From contig CM019064.1 in the NCBI GenBank assembly GCA_009667805.1, positions 110,458,328 through 110,522,327 on the forward strand: a stretch of DNA of 64,000 nt, read 5' to 3'. This stretch comes from Leptobrachium leishanense. Lineage: Eukaryota > Chordata > Amphibia > Anura > Megophryidae. This document shows positions 12,240-22,788 of this stretch, piece by piece (the stretch's first letter is position 1; each line of letters starts with the position of its first letter). Below the pieces are notes generated by a model. The model was given only the letters and a program-made list of their open reading frames with translations, had not been told where the DNA came from and did no database searches. A program made the position numbers and the translations under genes.

Positions 12240-12559
12240 GTCGCCTACTGATGACCGAGTCGGTCGCAGGGAGACAAAAAATACACAAAAAATACGCAAA
12301 CACATAACTGTGGAATAATATATATATTTATTATATATAGGCCACAGCTAAAAACTCCACACAATAACCCACCATAATGACATAACCATTCCCATAACAA
12401 AATTAAAACAATAACCCAGTGCTGAAAGAGGACTCCCCACAACCACCACACACCTCCAAACCCCAACTACCAAAAAACTTCCCAACTCCCAACCATCTGA
12501 CCAAAGTAATCCTAACTAAAAAGGAACCCCTAGCCAACACTGCCTAGAAGCCCCCGCCA
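12240..12559 (-). repeat. Ngaro terminal repeat B1
   Basis: It is joined to A2 through the 5-bp sequence ATTAA (12235-12239). That is the same sequence found at both outer junctions of the element. Confidence 0.92.
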
Positions 12560-12580
12560 CGAGCTCCTCACATAACCCCC

Positions 12581-13169
12581 TTATGGGAGAGCTCCCCCAC
12601 CAAGAAAAAACAGGGCTTGTTCAATCCCTTCCTTGAGTCCCAGGAGGAACAGATCCTTGCCCACATCCGTCAGGTGAACTCCATCCGCCATAAAATAACA
12701 CTACGCCTCCTCCTCTTCAAAAGGTAGATGTCGCACCACCACACCCTCCATCCTCCTCGCAAACCTTCACATGCAGCGATCCAGCTTGATACGGCCAAGC
12801 CGCACGGCCTCCTCATTCTCTGCCTGCTCCCACACCATCCTTGGCATCACCTCGGACCACACCACCACTGTCCATGGTGACCACACCCTCAACTGCCGCA
12901 GATCTTCCTGCATCTGCTCCAGCAGCATACAAAGAGGGAACACACCCAAATCGTTCCCTCACATGTGAACTACCAGCACATGGGGAACTTCACCGTGCCC
13001 AAAATCGTAGGCTTAAACTCCTCCCATAGGAGTCCACGGATTCTGATCCACCGTACCCGTGTTGCCGACCCAAGCAGACCCATCTGAACTCCAGAGGATC
13101 GCACCAACGCCCTTCTTCTCGCCCAAAAAATCTGCGAGTCTCCAATGATCCACACCACTCTTGGAGGAT
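12581..13169 (-). pseudogene. SGNH hydrolase domain exon of the Ngaro element (broken)
   Basis: Three blocks of the SGNH/GDSL hydrolase family appear in order on the minus strand: VVWIIGDSQIFWARRR (GDS nucleophile block, near 13150-13120), HVLVVHM-stop-GNDLGVFPL (GND block, near 12978-12930) and ADGVHLTDVGKDLFL (DxxH block, near 12680-12640). The frame ends at a TAA at 12581-12583, just before B1. It carries a frameshift near 13010 and TGA/TAG stops at about 12960, 12765 and 12695, several where a Trp codon would fit. The 5' edge is a candidate splice acceptor (pyrimidine tract then CAG, 13172-13170). Family members act as esterases; its role in the element is unknown. Confidence 0.75.
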
Positions 13170-13578
13170 CTGCAAAAACAAAAACAAATTACCAACATCT
13201 CCACCACACAAAATACTTGAAAAGAAAAAACTCCCCACCAAACCACCACACATCCCACCAAATAAACCATGACCATACCTGTAAAGAAAAAACATATCAT
13301 AAACCAACACCAACTCCTTGCCTCCAAATACTCCAAACCCCCACACTCAACCCCAAACAACCAACAAATTTACAAAGATAAAATAGAATAAATATATATA
13401 TTCTGTATAAAAGGTATAATTAATATTTCATGTATAAGTTTGATATTTTTCATATTTCAAAATGTCTCTTTTTATTCTTTTTTTTTATAAATTGAAAAAC
13501 ATAACATAACATACAGCAAACTGTTCTCCACATTACCTCCCAGCTTTAACAAAAGTTTACAAAATTTATGACACCAAA
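13170..13578 (-). other. Candidate intron joining YR to the SGNH exon
   Basis: On the minus strand, CGTCCTG is followed by GTTTGGTGTC (donor at 13578), and TTTGTTTTTGTTTTTGCAG ends at 13170. Removing the 409 bases leaves the phases compatible: VRP, then a Asp codon split across the junction, then PPRVVWIIGDS. The donor is weak against consensus. This is inference from sequence only. Confidence 0.45.
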
Positions 13579-14543
13579 CCAGGACGAACGTAAGACTTAA
13601 AAGCCCTTGAGTTCCATCCTCCCAATTCTTGAATTTCCGTTGCCGACAAACCCAACCTTGAAGCTTCCGTTGCTGCCCCAATACGAAAGGAGTGAGAACC
13701 AAATTCCTTCGGATTTCTCCCTAAACTCAACAAACCCTTCTTAAAAATAGAAATAAACTGATACCTAGATAAAGCTGACCTGTCCGGGTGACATAAAAAG
13801 GCCACACTAGACTCCACTCGTACCTCCAAAAACATTTTAACGTTCTCCACTGGACAAACCACACAGTTATCCACACTGAATAAACCAACTCTACGCCCCC
13901 TACCCAACTGATCCGTCTTGGAATAAGCAACCCAAATAACGAGATCATTAACTCCCAACCAAACCGCATCAGCTCCCAAACCACCACCTCCTCTCCTAGA
14001 ATTACAAACCAGCTCACCCACTCGAAATGCCCCAAAAAACCCTAAACAAAAGGCCGCCCTCCTAAGCAGAACCTCATAAGGTGAAGAACAAAAGCTCCCC
14101 ACAAAATTACATAGACCTTCCAATAATTGTCTTGAAACTGGACGCCGAGCGTCCACCCTGCATCTCCCCTTCACATAACCCCGAACTGCACATCTGATCA
14201 CAAAATCCTTGGTGACATCTCTTTTCCCCGATACCTGAAAAAGGAAAGCCAAGGCGGCTAAAGACTGCCGATCCACTCCAGGAGATGCCCTAGACTCAAA
14301 TAACCGAATGAGGTATGCTCTGAGCAGACTTTCCTCATCCCAACCACCCACTGACACGTACCTGAACCGCTCAGCCAAAGCGTCCCAATCCCTCCATACT
14401 CGCGAGTAGGCCTTCCAAGATAACTCAGACAAAGAACCTCTCACCCATCTTCCAAAAATTCTGAGCCTAGCTGCCAAAGGCCCTCCGGACAAGGGGTGCC
14501 CACCTCCTCTGCCAACGGAGCCAGGGAACGAAACCTGTCCCAC
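13566..14543 (-). CDS. Tyrosine recombinase of the Ngaro-type element
   Basis: This is an intact 325-codon frame. It has the catalytic set of the tyrosine recombinase family: the first Arg in GFFGAFRVGEL (about residue 175), the HxxR box in SHSFRIGAAT (about residue 290), and the nucleophile Tyr in RAFKSYVRPG (about residue 318). The N-terminal part (SLSELSWKAYSRVWRDWDAL) matches the core-binding arm of DIRS-group recombinases. The enzyme would integrate a circular DNA copy by strand exchange rather than by an integrase. It overlaps the end of the RNase H frame. The stop follows shortly after the Tyr, where the candidate intron begins, so the mature protein may continue into the SGNH exon. 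It is better preserved than RT or gag. Confidence 0.9.
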   Translation of the reverse strand: MGQVSFPGSVGRGGGHPLSGGPLAARLRIFGRWVRGSLSELSWKAYSRVWRDWDALAERFRYVSVGGWDEESLLRAYLIRLFESRASPGVDRQSLAALAFLFQVSGKRDVTKDFVIRCAVRGYVKGRCRVDARRPVSRQLLEGLCNFVGSFCSSPYEVLLRRAAFCLGFFGAFRVGELVCNSRRGGGGLGADAVWLGVNDLVIWVAYSKTDQLGRGRRVGLFSVDNCVVCPVENVKMFLEVRVESSVAFLCHPDRSALSRYQFISIFKKGLLSLGRNPKEFGSHSFRIGAATEASRLGLSATEIQELGGWNSRAFKSYVRPGLVS

Positions 14544-14880
14544 TGAAAACGAGACAAAGCATCCGCCACTGAGTTAAGGCGACCCGGAACATGCCTTGCC
14601 CTGCATAAAACATTAAACTTAAGACACATCAACGCAAATCTTTTCAGCAATCTGATGACTGGCAATGATGAAGCTGACAAAGAATTAACCGCCGACACCA
14701 CCGCCATGTTGTCAGAACGGAACAGAATCCTTCTCCCCTCCAAAGCACCTCTCCACAGCTCCAAGGCCACCACTAATGGAAACAACTCCAGAAAAGCCAA
14801 ATTCCGCACCAAGGAAGATGCCAACCAACTATCATGCCAACGAGAAGCACACCAACGTCCCCCAAAATACCAACACCTCC
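14441..14880 (-). pseudogene. RNase H domain of the Ngaro-type pol (frameshifted)
   Basis: The minus-strand frame contains LELFPLVVALELWRGALEGR, then LFRSDNMAVVSAVN and ARHVPGRLNSVADALSRFQW. This pattern (SDN plus HVPGxxNxxADALSR) is typical of the RNase H region of DIRS/Ngaro pol. The upstream part, ending in LEFFTDASGG, lies in another frame (14773-15093), so there is a frameshift near 14870. Confidence 0.85.
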
Positions 14881-16053
14881 CGAGGCATCCGTGAAAAATT
14901 CCAGCTCCTTCGCCAAAACCTCTTTCGAAGGGAATAAGGCCACCCCATTAAACACCACCAAAAAGGATTTCCACACTTCCAAATCTTCCTTCATGGCACC
15001 AGATATTCTAAGAAAGTGATGACCTTCCCGAATACCCCGTGTCACCAAAACCAATCCACGTAAAAAGACTCTTCCAACCGAATGACCCTGCACGCAAAAT
15101 TCAAACGACCAATCAGCGATTGTAGCTCTCTCAACTGTAGTTTTTTAACCGACAGGGCCCCTTCTACTTGCCTCAAAGCTTCCACCACTTTTTTAACAGG
15201 TAAACGACACTCACCCTTTACTGAATCAATCTCAATTCCAAAGAAAGCGATAACCGACGCTGGACCTTCCGTTTTATCAGAAGCCAAAGGAACACCAAAT
15301 CGGTGTGCCACTCACTGAAAAGACCGAAGAATGTGCAGACACTCTCCTGTCCCTTCCCTTCCCACACACAAAAAATCATCCAGATAATGAGTCAAATTGT
15401 TCGACCCAGCCACTTCACGGCCCACCCATTCCAAAAATGTACTGAAACATTCAAAAAAGGAACAGGAAATGGAACAACCCATAGGCAAACATAAATCCAC
15501 ATAAAATTCGCCTTCAAACCAAAATCCCAGAAGATGATGACACGAAGGATGAATAGGTAATAGCCGAAAAGCCGACTCAATATCCCCCTTAGCCATTAAA
15601 GCCCCCGGTCCTGCATCACGAACCAAACTAACCACAGAATCAAATGACACGTATGACACCGAGGCCAACTCCTCACCAATATCATCATTCACCGATTCCC
15701 CCCCGTGGAAAGGATAAATGATGAATCAAACAAAACTCTCCTGCCTTCTGCTTCGGCACAACCCCCAAAGTGGATATCCTTAAATCCCGCACCGGAGGAG
15801 ACGAGAATGGACATGCCATCCTACCAGCCCCAATCTCCTTAAACACCTTCTCCCGAACTACCTCCGGATACACTCTAGCCGACTTCAAATTTCTTAACTT
15901 GCCACCCCCTGGCCTTACCACAAAAGAAATCCAAAAACCAACACCAAAACCGTCATGTAAAAACTCTGCATCTCTATGTCTTCCGTAAAGCCTTAGCCAC
16001 GGTAACATCGTGTCGAGTTTCACCGGGGAAGCTCCCCTCTCCAGACCCTCCAA
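14870..16053 (-). pseudogene. Reverse transcriptase of the Ngaro-type pol (broken)
   Basis: Pieces in order on the minus strand are: 16053-15685 with LRISTLGVVPKQKAGEFCLI and HHLSFP (fingers); 15692-15312 with AKGDIESAFRLLPIHPSC (first Asp), LPMGCSISCSFFE and HYLDDFLCVG (YLDD catalytic pair); 15311-15042 with VIAFFGIEIDS and LQSLIGRLNFACRVI (thumb and connection); then 15093-14773. There is a frameshift near 15690, an in-frame TGA at 15312-15314, and a frameshift near 15070. The YLDD box itself is intact. The protein would copy element RNA to cDNA. Confidence 0.88.
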
Positions 16054-16617
16054 AAGGCAGACCTCCTTGTCTTGCCCTCATAAAACATCTGGACAATGAA
16101 TGTAATCCTCCACAATTTGAACATTTGTGCTTGTACCTGCACCCCGCACCAAACTTGCACTGATCCTCATTAAACTGCCAAGATGATGCCTTTTTAACAC
16201 CTGCCGGTGAGGAACTGACTCCTCCCCCACCGGCTCCCCCTGGAAAGGGCAACGCCTTTTGTGCCGCCATCAAACGCAACCACAGCGTAATGTCCAATTG
16301 ATCCCACCTCATGCCTGGGTGAGCCGCCAAACATTGCCTAAACTGCTCATCGTATTTCCACCACGCCCAACCACCATACGTTCGATAAGTCTCCCAAATC
16401 CCATCCACATAATAAAAAAGACCCGTACAGTGCTGTGGGCTCTTTCCCCAACCACACTTGCCAAAATGCAGAAAGCCCAGAGCCAATTCCCGAATGACTT
16501 AGGAATCCTCCGAAACCTCTTCTTCCTTTCCTCCTCTTCCTTTAAACTGTCCTTAGATGAATCATCTTTTACCCCAGCCACCTCATCCAACGGATGCAGG
16601 GAAAAAGAGTTCCACAT
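15974..16617 (-). pseudogene. Gag C-terminal region with CCCH and CCHC zinc motifs
   Basis: The frame at 16486-15974 holds CKFGAGCRYKHKCSNCGG and LHSLSRC, a CCCH finger running into a CCHC-like knuckle, typical of the nucleic-acid-binding end of DIRS/Ngaro gag. The upstream part (16617 to about 16490, EEEERKKRFRRIPKSFGNWL) is in a different frame, so a frameshift lies near 16490. The RT frame overlaps its end. Confidence 0.75.
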
Positions 16618-17782
16618 ACTCCCCCCGCCATATGCCTTCTTTAACCTCCTGCTTCAAATGAAACCCCAAAGGCCCAGAAAATGACACGTAAGCATTCCTC
16701 CTTGCCACATCCACCACTCCTGTGGACTCACCGAGTGAACCCACATCGCCACTCGGCCCATTTGAAGCCATAACTTCACCACCAAGAGCTCCACCAGCTC
16801 TCACAACTGGCCCACCTGCACCCTTCCATGCCTGAGCCAAATCCACACCCTGGTTCACACCCCTTGGTGAAACCGACCAAGCCTCAAAGGCCCCCTGTAA
16901 AAAAGACATGAAAGAACCCACATCACCACCATTTCCATTATCTGTCGCCACATGAGGTCCACCCAAACTTCCTGGAACCTCCAGCGCCACCGACTCCACA
17001 CCTCCTGCACCACCTCCACCAACTCCAGCAGCCTGGAAACCACCCACCGGCTGTGGACTCCTCTCCCGAACCATTGGAACTGTGGACGAAAAATTAATAG
17101 TGCGATGAGCCCCAGAACCCGAAGTACCAAAATCATCAACTCGCTCCCTCACACCAACATCCGGAGCCCCATCATCTCCCCCAACTGAACACCAATTTAC
17201 TTCGAGCTCTTGAGTGCCCTCATCCCACACACCAACACCCTGTGCCACACCACCGTCCACATCCCTATCCACCAACTGTCTTACCGCCGAAACCTCAGTC
17301 CCTGAGACAGCCCTTGCTCTTCCTCTGGGACCCCTGGCGGACCACCGACCTCTCCTTCTCCCCGAGGAACTCCTCGAACTCCGCACTCCTTCTCTCCTGG
17401 TAGAGCTCACCACACCACCCCTCCGACCGGAAGGATCCTTAGCCCCCGATGCCAGCCTCAAGCTCCTACCTTCCACACGCCTGGAAGCACTCACGCCAGC
17501 CACATTTCCAACTGCGGCACCACCAGTCAACATCCGTTGAACCAACTGACCACGACCTCTCACAGCCTCCAATCTCAATCTCTCGGCCGCCGATACATCA
17601 CTGGATTCGCCTCCCGGATTAAACCGCACCGGAGGCCTCGAAATCCTGGCAGGCGGAGAACCCCCTTCCGCCGCCAACACCTCCGACAGGCTTCTTCTGG
17701 CCCACTCCACCGCACGATGCCGAGCCGCCTCCCGCACTTCCTCCAGAAGCGACTCCAGCTCACAACCTTCCGCCATTCCCAA
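16583..17782 (-). CDS. Gag-like N-terminal ORF of the Ngaro-type element
   Basis: This is a 399-codon frame starting MGMAEGCELESLLEEVREAA. It is Gly-, Arg- and Ser-rich in the middle with no known globular domain. Position ahead of the zinc-knuckle and RT frames, and its start just inside A1, make it the gag N-terminus. The frame shifts near 16600 before the zinc region. The long opposite-strand frames at 16952-17827 are shadows. Confidence 0.65.
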   Translation of the reverse strand: MGMAEGCELESLLEEVREAARHRAVEWARRSLSEVLAAEGGSPPARISRPPVRFNPGGESSDVSAAERLRLEAVRGRGQLVQRMLTGGAAVGNVAGVSASRRVEGRSLRLASGAKDPSGRRGGVVSSTRREGVRSSRSSSGRRRGRWSARGPRGRARAVSGTEVSAVRQLVDRDVDGGVAQGVGVWDEGTQELEVNWCSVGGDDGAPDVGVRERVDDFGTSGSGAHRTINFSSTVPMVRERSPQPVGGFQAAGVGGGGAGGVESVALEVPGSLGGPHVATDNGNGGDVGSFMSFLQGAFEAWSVSPRGVNQGVDLAQAWKGAGGPVVRAGGALGGEVMASNGPSGDVGSLGESTGVVDVARRNAYVSFSGPLGFHLKQEVKEGIWRGEYVELFFPASVG

Positions 17783-17836
17783 AACAATACTTTAAGGCAA
17801 AAAGCCGAAAAAACATTGCTTCTCTGACGCAGCACA

Positions 17837-18034
17837 GATTTTCACCACTCTACCTCAGGAGAAAAAGGCGTGCAGAGCCTCTCTACACGCGCCTTAAGTA
17901 CCCTCATGTCGACTCCTCCCACACCACTCCCGCTTAATCTCCTCATGCGCTGCAAAACCTTCTAGAAAAATCCTCCCTGCGTCCTGGCATCAGAGGCAAC
18001 TTAAGGGCCCTACGCCTTAGGTGCTTCAGGCCTT
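17837..18034 (-). repeat. Ngaro terminal repeat A1
   Basis: It is the 5' end of the element in transcription sense, near-identical to A2. The flank is ATTAAAATAGATTTTCC, which continues the host block broken at 11630. Confidence 0.92.
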
Positions 18035-18150
18035 ATTAAAATAGATTTTCCAAAAAAGAAAAAAAATACAGTTTCTTGACTTTATATACTGATTGGCTGT
18101 TATGTCACATTCCTGTTTGGGGCAGAAATGAAACCATGTCTATGTGGAAC
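18035..18150 (+). repeat. Right part of the interrupted host block
   Basis: 18035-18075 continues the block from 11630. 18083-18145 (GATTGGCTGTTATGTCAC and following) matches the reverse complement of about 22266-22325, but in permuted order relative to the copy at 21.3-22.3 kb. Confidence 0.75.
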
Positions 18151-18546
18151 ACTCTAATTGGTTGTTTGAAATTTAATAAATATATCTGTTTGGATAAAGA
18201 ATAGCCAGACACTACATGAAAGCTGTACATTGTGTGTAGCTGATTTTAATGTCTCTGCTATAGCGTAAGCGCGTGTCTTTCTTCATTTTCTTATTTGAGA
18301 AGGAACTTGCAGAGGTTTTTAGAATTCCTGTTATGGTAATTATACATTATACATGTATACATACAATTATACATTTCAATGCTATATAAGTAGGCTTAAA
18401 AACACCTTCCACAGCTTCTACCAACAAGTTTGCTGTCAGTAATGTGCAGTGCAAAAAGTCCAAGCCGCTGATGATGCATCCAAGCAGCCAGCAGTGCAAG
18501 TGAGTCTTACAAGAAAATTTGTATTTAAGAAAAAAAAGGTCCTTCT

Positions 18547-19841
18547 TTAACCCCTTCACTAGTGATATTGGCCTATCTCAGGATTCAAAGGCTCCATCTG
18601 GTGCGCCAATATCGAGATATCTCGGTATGCTGATCTGAAGCCCAAAAGCAAATTAAATTTTTTGGTGCAAACTAATTTTGTTTGCTTTTGGGTTGCAAAA
18701 GGTGCCTGCAAAGTTTTATCCCTGTGGGCATAATGATATTGACCAAAGATCTAAAACTATAAAATTAGCTGCTCAAAGCTCTGAACTATCAGGCTTTCAA
18801 CAGCCGATGCAGAGAGAAATAGAAGAAAGTAGACCAGCCGCTCAAACCTCTAACTCAATTTGGCAGTAGATAGCGCCATCTACTGGCAAATAATAGGTTA
18901 TTTACAGTAAGACATACAATGGGTATAAGCTGGGTGGAGTAGAGGTAACATCACTGCTCTGTTCTTTGGTCTGGTAGATATGATCTATCCATTTTAAAAT
19001 GAATAAATGTTTTTATTTTTAAAAAAACTATAATCGCTGTCTGCCTCCATAACTCCTATAAAGAAGGTCTGGGGAACACCTTATGATTCCCTGTGCGCAT
19101 TGTGACGGAGCCAATAGAGGCTCAACCGCTTGTGAGTTTGAATTTGGCTACTCCTTTTTAAAATACAAAGTTGTTTGTTATTTATTGCACTAGGAGGTGC
19201 CCTTTTTTTGGTTTTCTATCAATCTTTCTGCAGTATCTCTAATTTGGTGAATTCCAGAGAAGTCGTGAAGGTCTCATGGGCACCTAACATAAAGTCCCTG
19301 TCCGCCTTATTCCTAAGAGCCGGTTGTAGGCTCCCCAGAATGTGAGTTAAAAATCAATATACATTACTCTCATCTTGGGTGCTGTGATACTGCGCAATTT
19401 TTGGTCCTTTTTGTGTTTCCTCCCTACAGTGCACACTTCATCTGAAATTTTTTTGAGAAGATCTACTCCTAAAGACAAAGATTGCAGTTTATGGACATAT
19501 TGTGTGTCTACCCCACTATCTTTTTTGGATTTGGGTCTCTTAAAGCGCTGTCTCGTTTTCCCTGCCTGTATTATTGTCAATTTGGTATTTAGAGAAACCT
19601 CTATACACAGCATTCAGCGAGTGGGATACACACCTTTCCGGTGGGCGCTTCACCCCCTCTTTTCTCTCACCCAGCAGTAAATACTCGCCACCCAGGGCAT
19701 ACCTGAAAACAAGAGAAATCTTAATGTATCCTTCCTGGTAAAATCCTTTCTAAAAAAAATAAAATAAAATTATTTTACAATAAAACACTGGTTTATGACA
19801 ATGGTTTTTTGGAAAATCACTTGGTATTGAAGAGGTTGAAC
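18547..19841. mobile_element. P-family TTAA element with LINE-tail insertion
   Basis: The left end is TTAACCCCTTCACTAGTGAT. The right end is GGAAAATCACTTGGTATTGA followed by AGAGGTTGA, where TTAA has decayed to TTGA. The interior matches the 26545 copy (GTTTGCTTTTGGG..., GGCAGTAGATAGCGCCATCT). About 18925-19770 is foreign and ends in an L2/CR1-type tail. Confidence 0.7.
18925..19770 (+). repeat. Insertion ending in an L2/CR1-type LINE tail
   Basis: The 3' end (CATACCTGAAAACAAGAGAA, then ATGTATCCTTCCTGGTAAAA, then an A-rich tail) matches the 3' end of the LINE at 56250-57115 and, in reverse, 48180-48230. The rest of the insertion is not recognised, including an 88-codon minus-strand frame at 19347-19613. 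Confidence 0.55.
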
Positions 19842-19842
19842 T

Positions 19843-21305
19843 GCAACATTTTTGTGGATTAGGAAGCTATAAAACGCTATAAAGAACTTTCCTGTTATCA
19901 CGGCACAAAGCATGTCCTTGCACCCATTCATGTCTGAGTAGTTATAGTGCCTAGCTGAACTCTAGTCTCATTTCTGTATTAGGTAGTCAGAAGCATAGAC
20001 AAATTCTGTTCCCACACTTTAATAAGTCTTCTTACATTATAGTTGAAATTGTAGCAGTAAAATGTTGCCACTTCATTTACATAAATATGCAAGATATTAA
20101 ATATCTTAATTTCTAAAGGCTTAAGTGTTGTGTATGCAAAAAAATTGCAGACATCTTCAGGATGTTAAACTATAATTAAACTTTATTGATCCAAGTAGGC
20201 ATATTTCTGCTATCATAAAACTAGGTTAAAATTAAGCAGTGCATGCAGCAAACCTGTTACAAAACGGATATAGCAAATTGAGATCTGTACATCTGTCTTT
20301 TTGTTTGTCTAACTGTAGATTTGCCTATTAAAATATTGTTATCAATACCATGGAGTTATTTAGGTAGAGCTGTGGTTTGGTGATGTTGCAAACACTGGTG
20401 AAAGTCATTGGCATTTCACAAAATAAATATCCTAACAGCTGCAGGAGTAGCTACACAGTGAAGCTTCTCCTTCGACTGTTTCAATTTCATATTTTGTGGA
20501 GCACCAGCGTTGTCGCCATTGAAACTGCAGCACGTTTTTATTTCTGAAGATTGCAATATTGGCAGACCCCAGCCCATTCTGAATAACCCCCATGTGTATA
20601 TTGGAATTGTGAGTGGGATTGCCATTCTCATTGGGTTGGATTCAATAAGAACGGCAATATCAGTGTATATATGCCAAGTCACAAGGGATATTTAGGAGTC
20701 CTTTGACTTCTTCTCTGATTAGTTTGATGTGGTGTGGCCATGTGTATAAATATAATTGTCCAAAGAAGAGCCTGCTCTGATTGGTGAATTCTGCTACATG
20801 TGGCAACCCTATGTAAACTAATGAGAGTAGCTCCATAGATAGAAGCTTTTTCGTGAGTTGGGGGTTTGCTGTTGTGCAATTTTGTCCACCATATATATGA
20901 ACTTGCACAGTCTGGAAATACAAGTTTCCATATATACAACATTGAGTATCTTGAGGCACCATGGGGAGGACACATCTCTTAGTAAATATTGAGATTTATG
21001 CACTCTAATTTCAGGAAATCACACAACTAGGTGATCAGTATGAATACGGTATGAATACGAAAATTACTGAATCTACCACATTGATTTTCTTAAAAATCGT
21101 CTCCTTGACCGATGATCAGATACATAGTGAAAGAAGAAGAGTATAAGCATTATGATCTCTTCAAAGCAAATGCTCTCTGTAAGTAAAATCAATTTCTATT
21201 ACCAATTATGAGAAAGATTTGATTATAATTATTGAATTAACCAATAGTAATCAAGATCAACTTAAACAGTGCAGTTACTGACACATTTGCTTTTTTGTTC
21301 AAGTC
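19843..21305. other. AT-rich stretch, nothing firm recognised
   Basis: Short overlapping open frames on both strands at 20416-21003 lack known domains. No clear terminal repeats were found. Confidence 0.4.
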
Positions 21306-22330
21306 TTGTACTACCAGGTGATTTTCAAAAAAAAAAGTCAAGAAACTGTATTTTTTTTTCTTTTTTGGAAAATCTATTTTAATTAATTATACAGTATGAA
21401 ATATTTGGGAATACTCCCAATGAATTTCTTACTGTAATAAAATATTTGACAGGCAGATGTTGCCATCTTATGGCCAAGTGGAGTTACTACAGTTCTGAGC
21501 TATGTGCAGTATCAGCTGGGGAAAATTCCAATATATACAATCCCCAGCTGGTTTTATAAAGTGTTCAGTAGCATCATGCCCACACTGCTAAAACTTTGGA
21601 GGCAAGTTCTGGAGCACAAATGCAAATGAAATTAGTAGTGTGCATAAACAAATTTAATTTGCAATGGTACAGCATAGCCCCAGATCGTGTTAACATGATT
21701 TTAAACTGATGTGCCTGCTAGTTTTAATCGAGTATACACAATCTCAGTAGTGAAGGGGTTAATTTTATTCATTTTGTTTATGTCATGTTTTGCACATAAG
21801 ATAATTTTTCAGCAACTGAATGTGTTTGCTAGACTTTCAGTCCTCAAAAAAATGAAAAAGACACAAAGATCATGACCTAGAATTAGTTTGCCTCAATATT
21901 AAAATTATGAGAGAGTTATGAGAACCCTTGAGTAAATTGTTTCTCAAAATCCCCAAATATCAATCTGAATGTCAGAAGCAGAGCAGAGCCACAATCTTAT
22001 CACCAGTATAGTTATAGAGGCCCACAATAACTGGTGTGTTAACATTCGGGCTGCCCAAAAATAGAGCTGCTATAGGTGCAACATGTTAAGCATTTTGATC
22101 CTTTTTCTTGGATGACCCACCACTTGACACTTCTTTTGAGGTAATCTGATCTTTATTATTTTGATTAATGATTGGTTGGATGAAGGTATAGCATTGTACT
22201 TACTGTGTTGAAATATATATATGAAAATCATTTTTTCACTGTGCCAATCTTCATTAAAATAAATGTGTCAGACATGGTTTCATTTCTGCCCCAAACAGGA
22301 ATGTGATATAACAGCCAATCAGAATACAGA
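21306..22330 (-). repeat. Inverted copy of the 10.7-18.1 kb host block
   Basis: It carries a P-family element (21306-21764, ending CAGTAGTGAAGGGGTTAA) plus about 500 bp of flank. Both match 10745-11630 and 18035-18075 in reverse. The site CTATTTTAATTAATTATACAG at 21374-21394 is uninterrupted. It is the paralogous empty site of the Ngaro-type insertion. Confidence 0.85.
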
Positions 22331-22788
22331 TATATTACAACATCGAGGTTGACCACTCCTACAAGCACTTATAGCCTAAAGACATTTATTCTGCCTTATA
22401 ACTTTTGCACCCTTTTTCTGTCATTGTAACGATAACAAAGGATCTTCACTTCACTTTACCAGGATATGGTCTGGATTCAAATCAACATTCCTAAGCCCTG
22501 GATCATATGCCATAAAAAGGGAGGGGGAAAAAGGGGGGGAACCACAGCCCTTCTGTATTAGAACACGCTACTCAAACTAATACATATTAATGTAAGGTAC
22601 GTATTTGAATTGTAGGATATTTATATTCATACAGGAAATTAAAAATATCTATCAATTCTTTCAAGAAAGAGAAATGTTCTCTATTTCAGTAATACCTCTA
22701 GTCCCTACGTTTTCATGTAATGTTCGTTTGAGATGTCCAAGTTAGGGGCATGTATTCTTTGACCTTCTTATTTAGGACACTTAGGGCT
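22331..22788. other. No recognisable feature
   Basis: A short purine run (GGGAGGGGGAAAAAGGGGGG near 22520) is present. Nothing else is supported. Confidence 0.4.

Larger units (their letters stand above)
11631..18034 (-). mobile_element. Ngaro-type tyrosine-recombinase retrotransposon
   Basis: Read on the minus strand the order is A1 (18034-17837), gag, RT-RNase H, YR, SGNH remnant, B1 (12559-12240), A2 (12234-12037), B2 (11952-11631). These split direct repeats (A1 ... B1 A2 B2) are the hallmark of the Ngaro/DIRS group. The absence of a methyltransferase and the direct rather than inverted termini favour Ngaro over DIRS1. The B1-A2 join (CCTT-ATTAA-GTCGCC) equals the joined outer ends, as expected from a circular intermediate. 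The outer junctions are ATTAA-GTCGCC at 11626 and CCTT-ATTAA at 18031. RT and gag are broken and YR is intact. Confidence 0.92.

Noticed and set aside
11636..13381. Trp/Val-rich minus-strand frames in the B repeats and intron
   Set aside because: Frames in B2/B1 and the candidate intron are low complexity and not part of the recognised gag, pol, YR or SGNH order.
16952..17827. Plus-strand open frames of 78-108 codons
   Set aside because: Shadows of the minus-strand gag-like frame in GC-rich sequence; Pro/Ser/Thr-rich with no domain.
19347..19613. 88-codon minus-strand frame, Lys-rich
   Set aside because: No recognisable domain, lies in an insertion within a TTAA element, no splice context that convinced me.
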